Shown here: positions 26,704 through 34,855 of the stretch, one piece after another
How positions within the stretch are numbered: the first letter of the stretch is position 1
Layout: every line of letters begins with the position of its first letter
NCBI RefSeq assembly: GCF_020883455.1
Contig: NZ_CP086615.1
Location: forward strand, 2,666,001 to 2,730,000
Source: Spiribacter halobius
Lineage (GTDB): Bacteria > Pseudomonadota > Gammaproteobacteria > Nitrococcales > Nitrococcaceae
DNA length: 64,000 nucleotides
Direction: 5' to 3'
Notes under the pieces: model-generated
What the model was told of the DNA's origin: nothing
The model's input: the letters and a program-made list of their open reading frames with translations, nothing else
Databases searched by the model: none
Position numbers and translations under genes: made by a program

Positions 26704-27029
26704 AGCGCTTCTTTAAGAAGCGCTTTCTTCCCGTCCACCTCCGCCCACTCATCCGCATCCTCCGGCGGCGCCTCCCGGGCCTTGATGACCGGCCACTGGC
26801 GGGCCAGGCGGGCGTTGAGGGCGAGGAATTCCTCCTGGCCTTCGGGGATGCCGTCGTCGGGGACGATGGCGTCCACCGGGCACTCGGGGACGCAGACGGC
26901 GCAGTCGATGCACTCCTCGGGGTCGATGACGAGGAAGTTCGGGCCGCCGTGGAAGCAGTCCACCGGGCAGACCTCGACGCAGTCCGTGTAGCGGCAGCGG
27001 ATGCAGGGTTCGGTGACGACGTAGGTCAT
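26700..27029 (-). CDS. fdxA: 7Fe/8Fe ferredoxin FdxA
   Basis: 109 residues. The N-terminal cluster motif is [18 protein letters not shown] and the second [12 protein letters not shown], the arrangement of the seven-iron FdxA type with a C-terminal extension (about 60-109). It carries low-potential electrons and could supply IspG, which needs reduced ferredoxin or flavodoxin and is encoded convergently (inference). The ATG overlaps the Rrf2 stop (ATGA), so the two form an operon. Confidence 0.95.
   Translation of the reverse strand: MTYVVTEPCIRCRYTDCVEVCPVDCFHGGPNFLVIDPEECIDCAVCVPECPVDAIVPDDGIPEGQEEFLALNARLARQWPVIKAREAPPEDADEWAEVDGKKALLKEAL
26702..26726. terminator. Hairpin within the 3' end of fdxA
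   Basis: Arms AAAGCGCTTCTT (26702-26713) and AAGAAGCGCTTT (26715-26726) form a 12-bp stem. They encode the end of FdxA (KKALLKEAL). It could act as a transcription terminator or stability hairpin for either convergent transcript. No long T-tract is present. Confidence 0.5.
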
Positions 27030-27508
27030 CGCCCCTGGCTGGCCTGGACCGGTCCGCGGCTGGCCAGTGCGCCGCAGACGTCGCAGCGCCAGTGCTCGCC
27101 GGCGTACTGGCGCGCCAGGGCCTCACGGATCTGCGGCCGGTCGACGAAATCAGCCAGGGTGATGCCGCGCAGGAAGCGCTCGATCTCGGCGGTGAGGCCG
27201 CTCCAGAGCACCTCGTCCAGCGCCGAGCCCGGAGCGCGGCGGCGGCGATCGCTCTCCATCAGCTCGATCACCTCGCCCACTGAGATGGTCTCCGGCGGGC
27301 GCGCCAGACGATAGCCGCCGCCGGGGCCCGGCGTTCCCTGGACCAGGCGCGCGCGCCGCAGCCGGGTGAAGATCTGATCGATATAGGACATGGAGATGCC
27401 CTGGCAGACCGAGACCTCCGCCAGGGGCACCGCCCCCGCCTCGTTGTGGATCGCGAGGTGCAGCAGCGCACTGACGGCATAGCGGCTTTTGGCGGAGAGA
27501 CGGATCAT
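27026..27508 (-). CDS. Rrf2-family transcriptional regulator (IscR-like)
   Basis: 160 residues from ATG 27508 (a TTG at 27517 is possible). The winged-helix part reads [19 protein letters not shown] and [30 protein letters not shown]. The three-cysteine cluster of IscR (near 92-104) is absent. Only CDVC near the C-terminus remains, so cluster binding of the classical kind is doubtful. Coupled to fdxA, it may control that gene in response to iron-sulfur or redox state. Confidence 0.87.
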   Translation of the reverse strand: MIRLSAKSRYAVSALLHLAIHNEAGAVPLAEVSVCQGISMSYIDQIFTRLRRARLVQGTPGPGGGYRLARPPETISVGEVIELMESDRRRRAPGSALDEVLWSGLTAEIERFLRGITLADFVDRPQIREALARQYAGEHWRCDVCGALASRGPVQASQGR

Positions 27509-27585
27509 CGTCGGCAACGGCTCCGGCGTTGCTGAAAGCTGTTCCCATTATGCCAGCTTCAGGGCCCTCGGGCCTTGAGCGCCGT

Positions 27586-28392
27586 TCACACCTGGAACGG
27601 CTGCACGGTGTGGCCGTGGTTCACCGGCCCGTGCCCGCCGCCGAGCGGCGTGGCCGTCTCCAGCGCCCGCTGCAGATAGGCGCGTCCGCGCCGGACGGCG
27701 GCCTCCAGCGGCAGGCCACGGCCGATACCCTCGGCAATAGCCGAGGCCAGGGTACAGCCGGTGCCGTGGTCGCAGCGGGTGGCGATACGCGGATGCTCCA
27801 GGCGGATCGTGCCGGCAGCCGTGGCAAGCACGTCCACGACGGTCTCGCCGGCCAGATGGCCGCCCTTCACCAGCACCGCGTCGGCCCCCAGGCCACGCAG
27901 GGCCTCAGCCGCCTCGCACAATGCCGTGACATCCGGCAACCGCTCCCCGAGCAGCACCTCGGCCTCCGGCGCGTTCGGGGTAAGCAGCGTTGCCCTGGGC
28001 AGCAGCCGCTCTCGCAGCGTGGCGACCGCTTCCTCGCGGATCAGCCGGTCGCCGCTCTGGGCGACCATCACCGGGTCCAGCACCAGCGGCGTGCCCGGCG
28101 CCAGCCGCTCCAGCGCGCCGGCGACGGTCTCGATCACGTCCACGTCGTGCAGCATGCCGGTCTTGAGGCAGTCGGCGCCGATGTCCTCCAGCACCGCCGC
28201 CATCTGGCGCTCGATGAAGGCGGTGGGCACCCCCATGACGTCCTGCACGCCACGGGTATTCTGCGCCGTGAGCGCGGTGATCGCGGCCATGGCGAAGCCG
28301 CCGAGGGCGGTCACCGCCTTGATGTCGGCCTGGATGCCGGCACCGCCGCCGGAATCCGAGCCCGCCATGATCAGGATGCGTGCCGGTGTCAT
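27586..28392 (-). CDS. thiD: Hydroxymethylpyrimidine/phosphomethylpyrimidine kinase ThiD
   Basis: 268 residues. It opens with ARILIMAGSDSGGGAGIQAD, the ThiD signature, followed by VLDPVMVAQSG, LLTPNAPEAE and the C-terminal DHGTGCTLASAIA anion hole. It phosphorylates HMP and HMP-P for thiamine synthesis. The ATG overlaps the ligase stop (ATGA). No other thi genes and no TPP riboswitch are seen here. Confidence 0.95.
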   Translation of the reverse strand: MTPARILIMAGSDSGGGAGIQADIKAVTALGGFAMAAITALTAQNTRGVQDVMGVPTAFIERQMAAVLEDIGADCLKTGMLHDVDVIETVAGALERLAPGTPLVLDPVMVAQSGDRLIREEAVATLRERLLPRATLLTPNAPEAEVLLGERLPDVTALCEAAEALRGLGADAVLVKGGHLAGETVVDVLATAAGTIRLEHPRIATRCDHGTGCTLASAIAEGIGRGLPLEAAVRRGRAYLQRALETATPLGGGHGPVNHGHTVQPFQV

Positions 28393-29969
28393 GCGTCGTT
28401 CCCCTGCATTGCCTGGTAACTGGCGCGGGCGGCGTTGCGGTCGGGCTTGCCGGCACCGGTGAGCGGCACCTCAGCCACGGCGCGGATCTCCCGCGGCTGC
28501 TTGAAGCCGGCGAGGCGCTCCCGCAGCCAGCCCCGGAGGGCCTCCGGATCGCCGCCCTCGCCCTCCGCCACCACGAGTACCACCGGCGCCTCGCCCCAGC
28601 GTTCGTCCGACACCCCAAAGGCCACCGCCGCGGACACCGCCGGATGCCCCAGCAGTACGGATTCGATCTCCTCCGGGGAGACATTCTCGCCGCCGGAGAG
28701 GATGAGATTGTCCTCGCGACCGACGATGGTCACGTAGCCTTCGGCATCCTCTCGGGCCAGGTCACCGGTGCGGATCCAGCCACCGGACCGGAACACCTCG
28801 TCGGTGCGCTCGGGCTGCCGAAGGTAGCCATCGAAGCCGTGGGGGCTCCGCAGCAGGAGGACACCGGTCTCGCCGGTGGGCACGGGGGTCTCCTGCGCGG
28901 GGTCGACGATGCGGTAGTCGCAGTGGAAGAAACTGGTGCCGATGCTGTCATGGTGCGCGCGCAGGGTGTCCAGGTCGGCGTCCAGGCGGCCGTTGATGAA
29001 GTTCGAGGGCCCGGCCTCGGTCTGCCCGTAGGACTGGCTGACGGCGATGCCGCGGTCCCAGAACGGCGCCATGGCCGCGGCGCTGCAGGGGGCGCCGGCA
29101 GTGGTGATGGCCTCGAGACTCGAGAGATCGGCCTCGGCGAAGGCCGGCGAACCCGCCATCATCTTCAGCATCGCCTCGACGCCGCCGAAGTGGTTGATGC
29201 CTTCGCGCCCGATCACCGCCAGGGCCTCGGCGGGGTCGAACTCGCGTATCAGGACCACCCGCCCGCCGGCGTGAAGAATCGGCGTGAGCGTGTTCCAGCC
29301 GCCGATGTGGAACAGGGGGAAGAACAGCAGCTCGCGCCGTTGGGCGAGCCCCTCCGGCGCGGCCAGCACCAGCTCCACGGAGTTCCACACCATCTGCCGG
29401 TGCGGCACGATGCAGACCTTCGGCGTGGCGGTGCTGCCGCCGGTATGGATATAGAGATAGGGCGCCGCCATCGGCAGGGCGACGTTCACCGGCGCCGCCG
29501 GCGTCGCCAGGACCTCCTCCTCCCAGGCGCTCGCCGTGGGGCCGAAGGCCACGCTGCGCATCACGCTCGGCGGCAGCACCAGGTCCGCCACCAGCTCGCT
29601 GAAGGCATCCTCGTAGCAAAGTACCCGCGGCTGGATGCGACGGAGCAGCTCGTTCAGCTCCCGCGGCCGCAGGCGGTGGCTGAGCGGCGCCAGCACGACA
29701 CCGGTCTTGCCGCAGGCGAGGTACAGGTCCACGGGCTCGACGCGGTTGCGGCTGATGACGCAGACCGGATCCCCCGGCTCGAGGCCGAGGCCCTCCGTGA
29801 GCCAGCGGCCGACCCGCTCGGCGCGGTCGTCCAGCTCCGCGTAGGTCCAGCGGCCGCCGTCGGTGGCGTCCACCAGCGCCTCGCGGTGGGGGGACAGGCG
29901 TCGCCGGCGGCCGGCCCAGTCCCCGACCCAGTCCATGGGCAGGCGGTCGTAATCCTCCGGCGGCTGCAT
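28389..29969 (-). CDS. AMP-forming acyl-CoA synthetase/ligase
   Basis: 526 residues from ATG 29969 with GAGGAGG 6 bases upstream. The P-loop-like AMP motif is IHTGGSTATPK, then SYGQTEAGPSN, RTGDLAREDAEGYVTIVGR and the catalytic-lysine region PLTGAGKPDRNA. It is of the fatty-acid or aryl acid CoA ligase kind. The specific acid cannot be read from sequence. It is coupled to thiD, which is probably an accidental partnership. Confidence 0.88.
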   Translation of the reverse strand: MQPPEDYDRLPMDWVGDWAGRRRRLSPHREALVDATDGGRWTYAELDDRAERVGRWLTEGLGLEPGDPVCVISRNRVEPVDLYLACGKTGVVLAPLSHRLRPRELNELLRRIQPRVLCYEDAFSELVADLVLPPSVMRSVAFGPTASAWEEEVLATPAAPVNVALPMAAPYLYIHTGGSTATPKVCIVPHRQMVWNSVELVLAAPEGLAQRRELLFFPLFHIGGWNTLTPILHAGGRVVLIREFDPAEALAVIGREGINHFGGVEAMLKMMAGSPAFAEADLSSLEAITTAGAPCSAAAMAPFWDRGIAVSQSYGQTEAGPSNFINGRLDADLDTLRAHHDSIGTSFFHCDYRIVDPAQETPVPTGETGVLLLRSPHGFDGYLRQPERTDEVFRSGGWIRTGDLAREDAEGYVTIVGREDNLILSGGENVSPEEIESVLLGHPAVSAAVAFGVSDERWGEAPVVLVVAEGEGGDPEALRGWLRERLAGFKQPREIRAVAEVPLTGAGKPDRNAARASYQAMQGNDA

Positions 29970-30081
29970 GGCGCCCTCCTCGGCTAGCGATAGCCCGATT
30001 GCAGCAGAATACCGCAGGCCAACCAAGCCGCCGGCAGCGCCTGCTACCCTCACCGCCGTCACCACTTATGGAGGAGACAGC

Positions 30082-30882
30082 GTGCCAGCCAGTGAGCTCA
30101 TCGACATCGGCGTCAATCTCACGCACAAGCGCTTCCATCGCGACCGCGACGCCGTGATCCAACGCGCCGCCGATGCCGGCGTGACGCGCATGGTGCTAAC
30201 GGGTGTGGACGCCCCCGGCAGCCAGGCTGCCCTGGAGCTGGCGCAGTTGCATCCCGGGCGGATGACAGCAACCGCCGGCGTGCATCCGCATCACGCCGCG
30301 GACTGGGATGGCGATACCGAAGCCGCACTGCGACGGCTGCTGGCCGCGCCGCAGGCGGTGGCGGTGGGCGAGACGGGGCTCGACTTCTTCCGCGACTTCT
30401 CGCCACGGCCTGCCCAGGAGGCGGCGTTCGAGGCGCAGCTGGATCTGGCGGCGGAGACCGGGCGCCCGGTGTTCCTCCATCAGCGCGATGCGGCCGAGCG
30501 CTTTCTCGCCATCCTCCGCGCCCATCGCCAGCGCCTGTGCGGCGCAGTGCTGCACTGCTTTACCGGCGATCAGACGCTGCTACACGCCTGCCTCGATCTC
30601 GACCTGCATATCGGGGTGACGGGCTGGGTCTGCGACGAGCGCCGGGGCGGGGCGCTGCGCGAGTGCGTTGCCGATATTCCCGCCGACCGCCTCATGATCG
30701 AGACCGACGCTCCCTTCCTGCTGCCCCGCGACCTCGAGCCGCGCCCCCGGGACGGGCGCAACGAGCCGGCATTCCTGCCGCACATCCTGCGCGCGGTGGC
30801 GGCACTGCGCGACGAGACGCCGGCCGCCCTGGCCGAGACCACCCGGACGACCGCAGAGCGCTTTTTCGGGCTCGCTGGATGA
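30082..30882 (+). CDS. tatD: TatD-family metal-dependent hydrolase (DNase)
   Basis: 266 residues from a GTG at 30082 with GGAGGA 8 bases upstream. Motifs are IDIGVNLTHKRF, TAGVHPH, AVGETGLDFFRDFS, VFLHQRDA, VLHCFTG, ITGWVCDERRGG-like VTGWVCDERRG and IETDAPFLLPRDL. The match to TatD itself, rather than the YcfH/YjjV paralogues, is close in IGVNLT, WVCDERRG and RRNEPA-like GRNEPAFLPHI. Reported activities are 3'-5' DNase and RNase. Divergent from the acyl-CoA ligase. Confidence 0.92.
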   Translation: MPASELIDIGVNLTHKRFHRDRDAVIQRAADAGVTRMVLTGVDAPGSQAALELAQLHPGRMTATAGVHPHHAADWDGDTEAALRRLLAAPQAVAVGETGLDFFRDFSPRPAQEAAFEAQLDLAAETGRPVFLHQRDAAERFLAILRAHRQRLCGAVLHCFTGDQTLLHACLDLDLHIGVTGWVCDERRGGALRECVADIPADRLMIETDAPFLLPRDLEPRPRDGRNEPAFLPHILRAVAALRDETPAALAETTRTTAERFFGLAG

Positions 30883-30896
30883 CAGACTGACCGGCT

Positions 30897-30926
30897 GAGG
30901 CGCCACCCATAGGCGGAGGGCGCCTC
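30897..30926. terminator. Possible shared hairpin between tatD and dusA
   Basis: Arms GAGGCGCC (30897-30904) and GGCGCCTC (30919-30926) with a 14-base loop lie between the two convergent genes. There is no T-tract, so a terminator role is only suggested. Confidence 0.4.
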
Positions 30927-30949
30927 CCGCAACCACGGGAACGAGCCAA

Positions 30950-31957
30950 TCAGGCGCTCGCGCGCATCCCCGCCGCCTCCGGAGCCGCGCGGTCGGTGAC
31001 CTCCGCCAGCGCCCGGTCGATGACTTCGGTACCCGCGTCCGCACGGGCCGCGCCCTCGCTCAGGGTCCGGCGCCAGGCGCGGGCGCCGGGGAGGCCCTGG
31101 AACAGGCCTACCAGGTGACGGCTCATGCGGGAGAGGCGAGCGCCGCGGGCGAGCTCCCCGGCAACGTACTCCCGGTAGCCGGCCACCACGGCCTCGCGGC
31201 TTGGCGGCCGGGCATCGCTGTCCCCGAAGAGGCGGCGATCGGCTTCGGCGAGCAGATAGGGGTTGTGGTAGGCCTCGCGCCCGATCATGACGCCGTCGAC
31301 ATGCTCGAGCCAGGCCTCGGCCTCGGCGAGCGTGGTGATGCCGCCGTTGATGATCACCTCGAGCCCCGGCCGGTCGCGCTTCAGGGCCTCGACGAACTCG
31401 TAGCGCAACGGCGGGATCTCGCGGTTCTGCCTGGGGCTCAGCCCCTTCAGCCAGGCCTTGCGCGCATGGATGATGAACGTGCCGCAACCGGCCTCCGCCA
31501 CGGTATCCACGAAGCGCAGGAAGCTCGCATAGTCGTCCTGGTGGTCGATGCCGATGCGGGTCTTGACCGTCACCGGCAGCGTGGTCGCCTCCCGCATGGC
31601 TGCCACCAGCTCCGCGACGAGCCCGGGCTCGGCCATCAGGCAGGCGCCAAAGCGCCCGGACTGGACCCGGTCGCTCGGACAGCCGACATTGAGATTGACC
31701 TCATCGTAGCCCCAGGCCTCGGCCTCGCGCGCGCAGAACGCGAGCTGCTCGGCATCGGCACCGCCGAACTGCACGGCCAGCGGGTGCTCGCTCGCATGAT
31801 GGGCGAGGAAGCGCTCCACCCTGCCGTGCCAGACGGCCTGGGCGGGGACCATCTCGGTGTAGAGCAGCGTGTGCCGGCTGATCAGGCGCAGCAGGTACCG
31901 ACACGCAGGGTCGGTCCAGTCCATCATCGGGGCGACGCTGAGGCGGCGATCCAGCAT
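30950..31957 (-). CDS. dusA: tRNA-dihydrouridine(20/20a) synthase DusA
   Basis: 335 residues from ATG 31957. The DusA opening RLSVAPMMDWTDPACRYLLR, the FMN site, the catalytic Cys in LNVGCPSDRVQSGRFGACLM, VKTRIGIDHQDDY, IIHARKAWLKGLSPRQNRE and INGGI are all present. DusA uses NADPH and FMN to reduce U20 and U20a of tRNA. Divergent from a glutaredoxin-like gene. Confidence 0.96.
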   Translation of the reverse strand: MLDRRLSVAPMMDWTDPACRYLLRLISRHTLLYTEMVPAQAVWHGRVERFLAHHASEHPLAVQFGGADAEQLAFCAREAEAWGYDEVNLNVGCPSDRVQSGRFGACLMAEPGLVAELVAAMREATTLPVTVKTRIGIDHQDDYASFLRFVDTVAEAGCGTFIIHARKAWLKGLSPRQNREIPPLRYEFVEALKRDRPGLEVIINGGITTLAEAEAWLEHVDGVMIGREAYHNPYLLAEADRRLFGDSDARPPSREAVVAGYREYVAGELARGARLSRMSRHLVGLFQGLPGARAWRRTLSEGAARADAGTEVIDRALAEVTDRAAPEAAGMRASA

Positions 31958-32023
31958 GGTTTCTGAGGTTGTGCGTGCAACGGCTTGTTGGCAAACTCCA
32001 ATCCTACCATGCGGCAGGGCACC

Positions 32024-32284
32024 ATGACGGGCATCACCCACGGCGGGCGGCGCACGCTCGACTTCTACACCACCGATGGTTGTCACCTCTGTGACCAGGC
32101 CCTCGAGATGCTGTGGCCGGTGGCCGAGCGTCGCGGCTTCACGGTGGCACCGCGGGAGATCATCGGCGATGCCGCCGCCGAGTCGGCCTATGGCGAGCGC
32201 ATTCCGGTGGTGCGCCGGGCCGACAGCGGCCGTGAGCTGTTCTGGCCCTTCTCCGAAACGGACCTCTACCGCTTCCTCCTCTGA
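32024..32284 (+). CDS. Glutaredoxin-like thiol protein
   Basis: 86 residues from ATG 32024 (AGGG 6 bases upstream; upstream ATGs at 31985 and 32009 lack a site). The thioredoxin-fold opening LDFYTTDGCHLCDQALEML carries a CHLC redox motif, and ERIPVVRR supplies the cis-proline. Short DUF836/glutaredoxin-family proteins of this kind have unknown partners. The TGA overlaps the following ATG, so it is coupled to the L,D-transpeptidase. Confidence 0.85.
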   Translation: MTGITHGGRRTLDFYTTDGCHLCDQALEMLWPVAERRGFTVAPREIIGDAAAESAYGERIPVVRRADSGRELFWPFSETDLYRFLL

Positions 32285-32838
32285 TGACAGGACTGCTCCG
32301 CTGTCTGCTGCCCCTGCTGCTGCTGGTCGCCGCTGCCGCGTCCGCGACTGAGCCATCCGGGCGCTGGGTGCTGGTGGATACCGAGCGCGAGGTGACCGAG
32401 GTACGCGAGGGCGGCGAGCGTCTGCTGGAGATTCGCGGCATCGCCTTCGGCCGCGGCGGTGTCGCCCCGCTGCACCTGAACGGCGACCAGACCACGCCCC
32501 TCGGCCGGTTTCGCATCACCCGCATCCATCGGGAAAGCCGCTTCCACATCTTCCTCGGGCTGAACTACCCCACCCTGGAGCATGTCGACCGGGCCCGCCG
32601 TGAGGGGCATATGGACCGGGCGGAATACCAGCGCACCCTGGACCACGCCCTGCGTTACGGCGGCATGCCGCAGGATGGCCCCCTGGGGGGACATATCGGG
32701 CTGCACGGCATCGGCGAGGGGGACCCGGAGATCCACCGCCGCTTCCACTGGACGCAGGGCTGCATCGCGATGACGAACAACGAGATCGAACGCCTCGCGG
32801 CCCTCGTGGACGTCGGCACGCCTGTCGTCGTCCGGTAA
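32284..32838 (+). CDS. L,D-transpeptidase (YkuD domain), secreted
   Basis: 184 residues. A signal peptide (LLPLLLLVAAAASA) is followed by the YkuD fold, opening WVLVDTEREVTEV, with TTPLGRFRIT and the catalytic region HIGLHGIGEGDPEI then FHWTQGCIAM, where Cys of TQGC is the nucleophile. TQGCIAM instead of SHGCVRM is typical of the YafK/ErfK-like branch. It lies just upstream of lpp, so tethering of that lipoprotein to peptidoglycan is an attractive inference. Confidence 0.88.
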   Translation: MTGLLRCLLPLLLLVAAAASATEPSGRWVLVDTEREVTEVREGGERLLEIRGIAFGRGGVAPLHLNGDQTTPLGRFRITRIHRESRFHIFLGLNYPTLEHVDRARREGHMDRAEYQRTLDHALRYGGMPQDGPLGGHIGLHGIGEGDPEIHRRFHWTQGCIAMTNNEIERLAALVDVGTPVVVR

Positions 32839-33040
32839 CAGCGAACCGCTCGCGGACCGTAACGCCCTGCAAAACAGGCCTCTGGCAGGCGACACCAGGT
32901 ATACTGGACCCAGCCTCTGCCGCGAAGGGCTTGAATCCGCAGGCCTGTATAGCAATGATGGCGACCAGCGGTCCGGCGCGGGCACCGCCCATCGGCACGG
33001 ACCGTCGAGCGTGCCAGAGAATGAACAAGGAGCCATTCCA

Positions 33041-33349
33041 ATGTCCCAGACCCTCAAGACTCTGCTTAAACTTTCCGCTGCGGCGGTTTCTCTCAGCTTC
33101 GTCGTCGGTTGCGCGACCCAGGCGTCCAGCGACATGCAGGCGCAGCTCGAGGAGACCACCCGTCTCGCCGAGCAGGCGAACAACCGGGCGCAGCAGGCCG
33201 ATCAGAAGGCCGACACGGCCCTGAGCCGGTCCAGCAACGCGATGGACATGGCCGAGGAGGCCGAGGCCCTGGCCCGGTCCGCACAGCAGACCGCAGACCA
33301 GAACTCGGAGAAGATCGACCGCATGTTCGAGCGTTCCATGTACAAGTAA
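33041..33349 (+). CDS. Lpp/OprI-like major outer-membrane lipoprotein
   Basis: 102 residues from ATG 33041 (AAGGAG 9 bases upstream). Signal sequence with lipobox SFVVGC (Cys24), then a heptad-repeat alanine-rich coiled coil (ETTRLAEQANNRAQQADQKA and onward) and the C-terminus FERSMYK. A terminal lysine after Tyr is the site for covalent linkage to diaminopimelate in Lpp (MYK here). Its own 200-bp upstream region contains TATACT at 32897, and a strong terminator follows. Probably one of the most expressed genes here. Confidence 0.92.
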   Translation: MSQTLKTLLKLSAAAVSLSFVVGCATQASSDMQAQLEETTRLAEQANNRAQQADQKADTALSRSSNAMDMAEEAEALARSAQQTADQNSEKIDRMFERSMYK

Positions 33350-33385
33350 CGCCCGATCGCCCGGCCCCGCGCCGGGGGTTGATCG

Positions 33386-33415
33386 AAAAAACCCCGCCAG
33401 CTGGCGGGGTTTTTT
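33386..33415. terminator. Rho-independent terminator, bidirectional, after lpp
   Basis: A perfect palindrome AAAAAACCCCGCCAG/CTGGCGGGGTTTTTT. The GC stem is flanked by A6 and T6, so it can terminate both lpp (+) and the purine permease (-). Confidence 0.95.
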
Positions 33416-33438
33416 GTGGCCGCGCGAAATGACGGGCG

Positions 33439-34836
33439 TCAGTGCCCGCTGAACAGCATAAGCGCCGAGAGCGCGGCGACGATCCACATGGCGAGCCGCA
33501 CCTCGCTGCCCCGCCCCGCCAGCACCTTGACCACCACGAAGGCGACGAAACCATAGGCGATGCCGTGGGTGATGGAGTAGGTCAGCGGCATGAGGATCAT
33601 GGCGAGAAAGGCCGGGACGGCGATGGTGTAGTCCGCCCAGTCGATGCGCTGCACCGGCGCCATCATGAACAGCCCCACCAGCACCAGCACCGGCGCGGTG
33701 GCGATGGTGGGCACCAGCGAGAGCAGCGGCGAGAGGAACAGGAACGGAAGGAACAGCATCGCCGCCAGCACCGCCACCAGACCGGTGCGCCCGCCCTGGG
33801 CGATGCCGGCGCCGGACTCGATGTAGCTGTTCGTGGGGCTGGTGCCGAGCAGCGACGCGAGCATGGTGGTGCCTGCGTCCACCGTCATCGCCTGCCGGAG
33901 GTTGCGGGGATTCCCCTTCTCGTCCTTCAGCCCGGCGGCCTCGGAGAGACCGAGGAAGGTCGACAGGGCATCGAAGAAATTGGTGAACAGGAACACGAAG
34001 ATGAACGGCCAGTAGGCCACGGACAGCGCGCCGAGGATGTCCACCTGGAGCACGGCGCTGAAGTCCGGCGCCGCGAACAGCCCCTGCCAGTTGACCAGCG
34101 TGGTGGCGTCCGAGCCGGGCGGGGCGAAGCGGCTGCCGTCTCCCCACAGGCGCCCGATGGGGATGGCGAGGATAGTGGTGGCAATGATGCCGAGGATCAG
34201 CGCTCCGGTAACCCGGCGCGCCACCAGCACGGCGGTGATGCCGAGGCCGGCGAGAAAGGTGAGCACCGCGGCGTCCACCGGCGCGGCGGTGACGAGCGTC
34301 GCCGGACTCTGCACGATGAACTGTGCGTTCTTGAACCCGATCAGCGTGATGAACAGCCCGATGCCGCAGGTGATGCCGTAGCGAAGCTGGGCCGGGATGG
34401 CGTCGACGATCCACTGGCGGACGTTGAACACCGCAAGCATCGAGAACAGCACGCCGGCCCAGAACACGCAGCCCAGCGCCGTCTGCCACTCGATTCCCGC
34501 CCCCTGGACCAGGGTGTAGCTGAACAGTGCGTTCATCCCCATACCTGGCGCCACCAGGATCGGGTTGCGCGCGTACAGCCCCATGCCGAGGCTCGCGATG
34601 AAGCTGATGATCACCGTGGCCGTGAGCGCCGCCGGAAACGGGATCCCGGCGTCGCTCAGGATCGCGGGATTGACCACGATGATGTACATCGCCGCCAGGA
34701 AGGTGGCGAGCCCCGCCAGCAGCTCGGTACGCAGCGTGCTGCCGTTGGCGGGAATGTCGAAGTAGCGCTCCAGGGCGGCGCCGACACCGCTGCGGGCCGA
34801 CGCGGCCCCCGCCGCGTCGCTGACGGACCGTTGCAT
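33439..34836 (-). CDS. NCS2/AzgA-family purine permease
   Basis: 465 residues from ATG 34836. About twelve membrane segments, with AzgA-branch signatures: FDIPANGSTLRTELLAGLATF, VAPGMGMNALFSYT, LFTNFFDALSTFLGLSEA and TSPTNSYIESGAGIAQGGRTG. Members import guanine, hypoxanthine or adenine with protons. It could feed the hpt salvage route encoded at 16374 (inference). It follows the LysM L,D-transpeptidase after only 19 bases. Confidence 0.92.
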   Translation of the reverse strand: MQRSVSDAAGAASARSGVGAALERYFDIPANGSTLRTELLAGLATFLAAMYIIVVNPAILSDAGIPFPAALTATVIISFIASLGMGLYARNPILVAPGMGMNALFSYTLVQGAGIEWQTALGCVFWAGVLFSMLAVFNVRQWIVDAIPAQLRYGITCGIGLFITLIGFKNAQFIVQSPATLVTAAPVDAAVLTFLAGLGITAVLVARRVTGALILGIIATTILAIPIGRLWGDGSRFAPPGSDATTLVNWQGLFAAPDFSAVLQVDILGALSVAYWPFIFVFLFTNFFDALSTFLGLSEAAGLKDEKGNPRNLRQAMTVDAGTTMLASLLGTSPTNSYIESGAGIAQGGRTGLVAVLAAMLFLPFLFLSPLLSLVPTIATAPVLVLVGLFMMAPVQRIDWADYTIAVPAFLAMILMPLTYSITHGIAYGFVAFVVVKVLAGRGSEVRLAMWIVAALSALMLFSGH

Positions 34837-34855
34837 GGATGGTCTCCGTGTTTCG

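Noticed and set aside
27529-28419. Plus-strand 296-codon frame opposite thiD
   Set aside because: Antisense shadow with no recognisable domain; thiD on the minus strand is complete.
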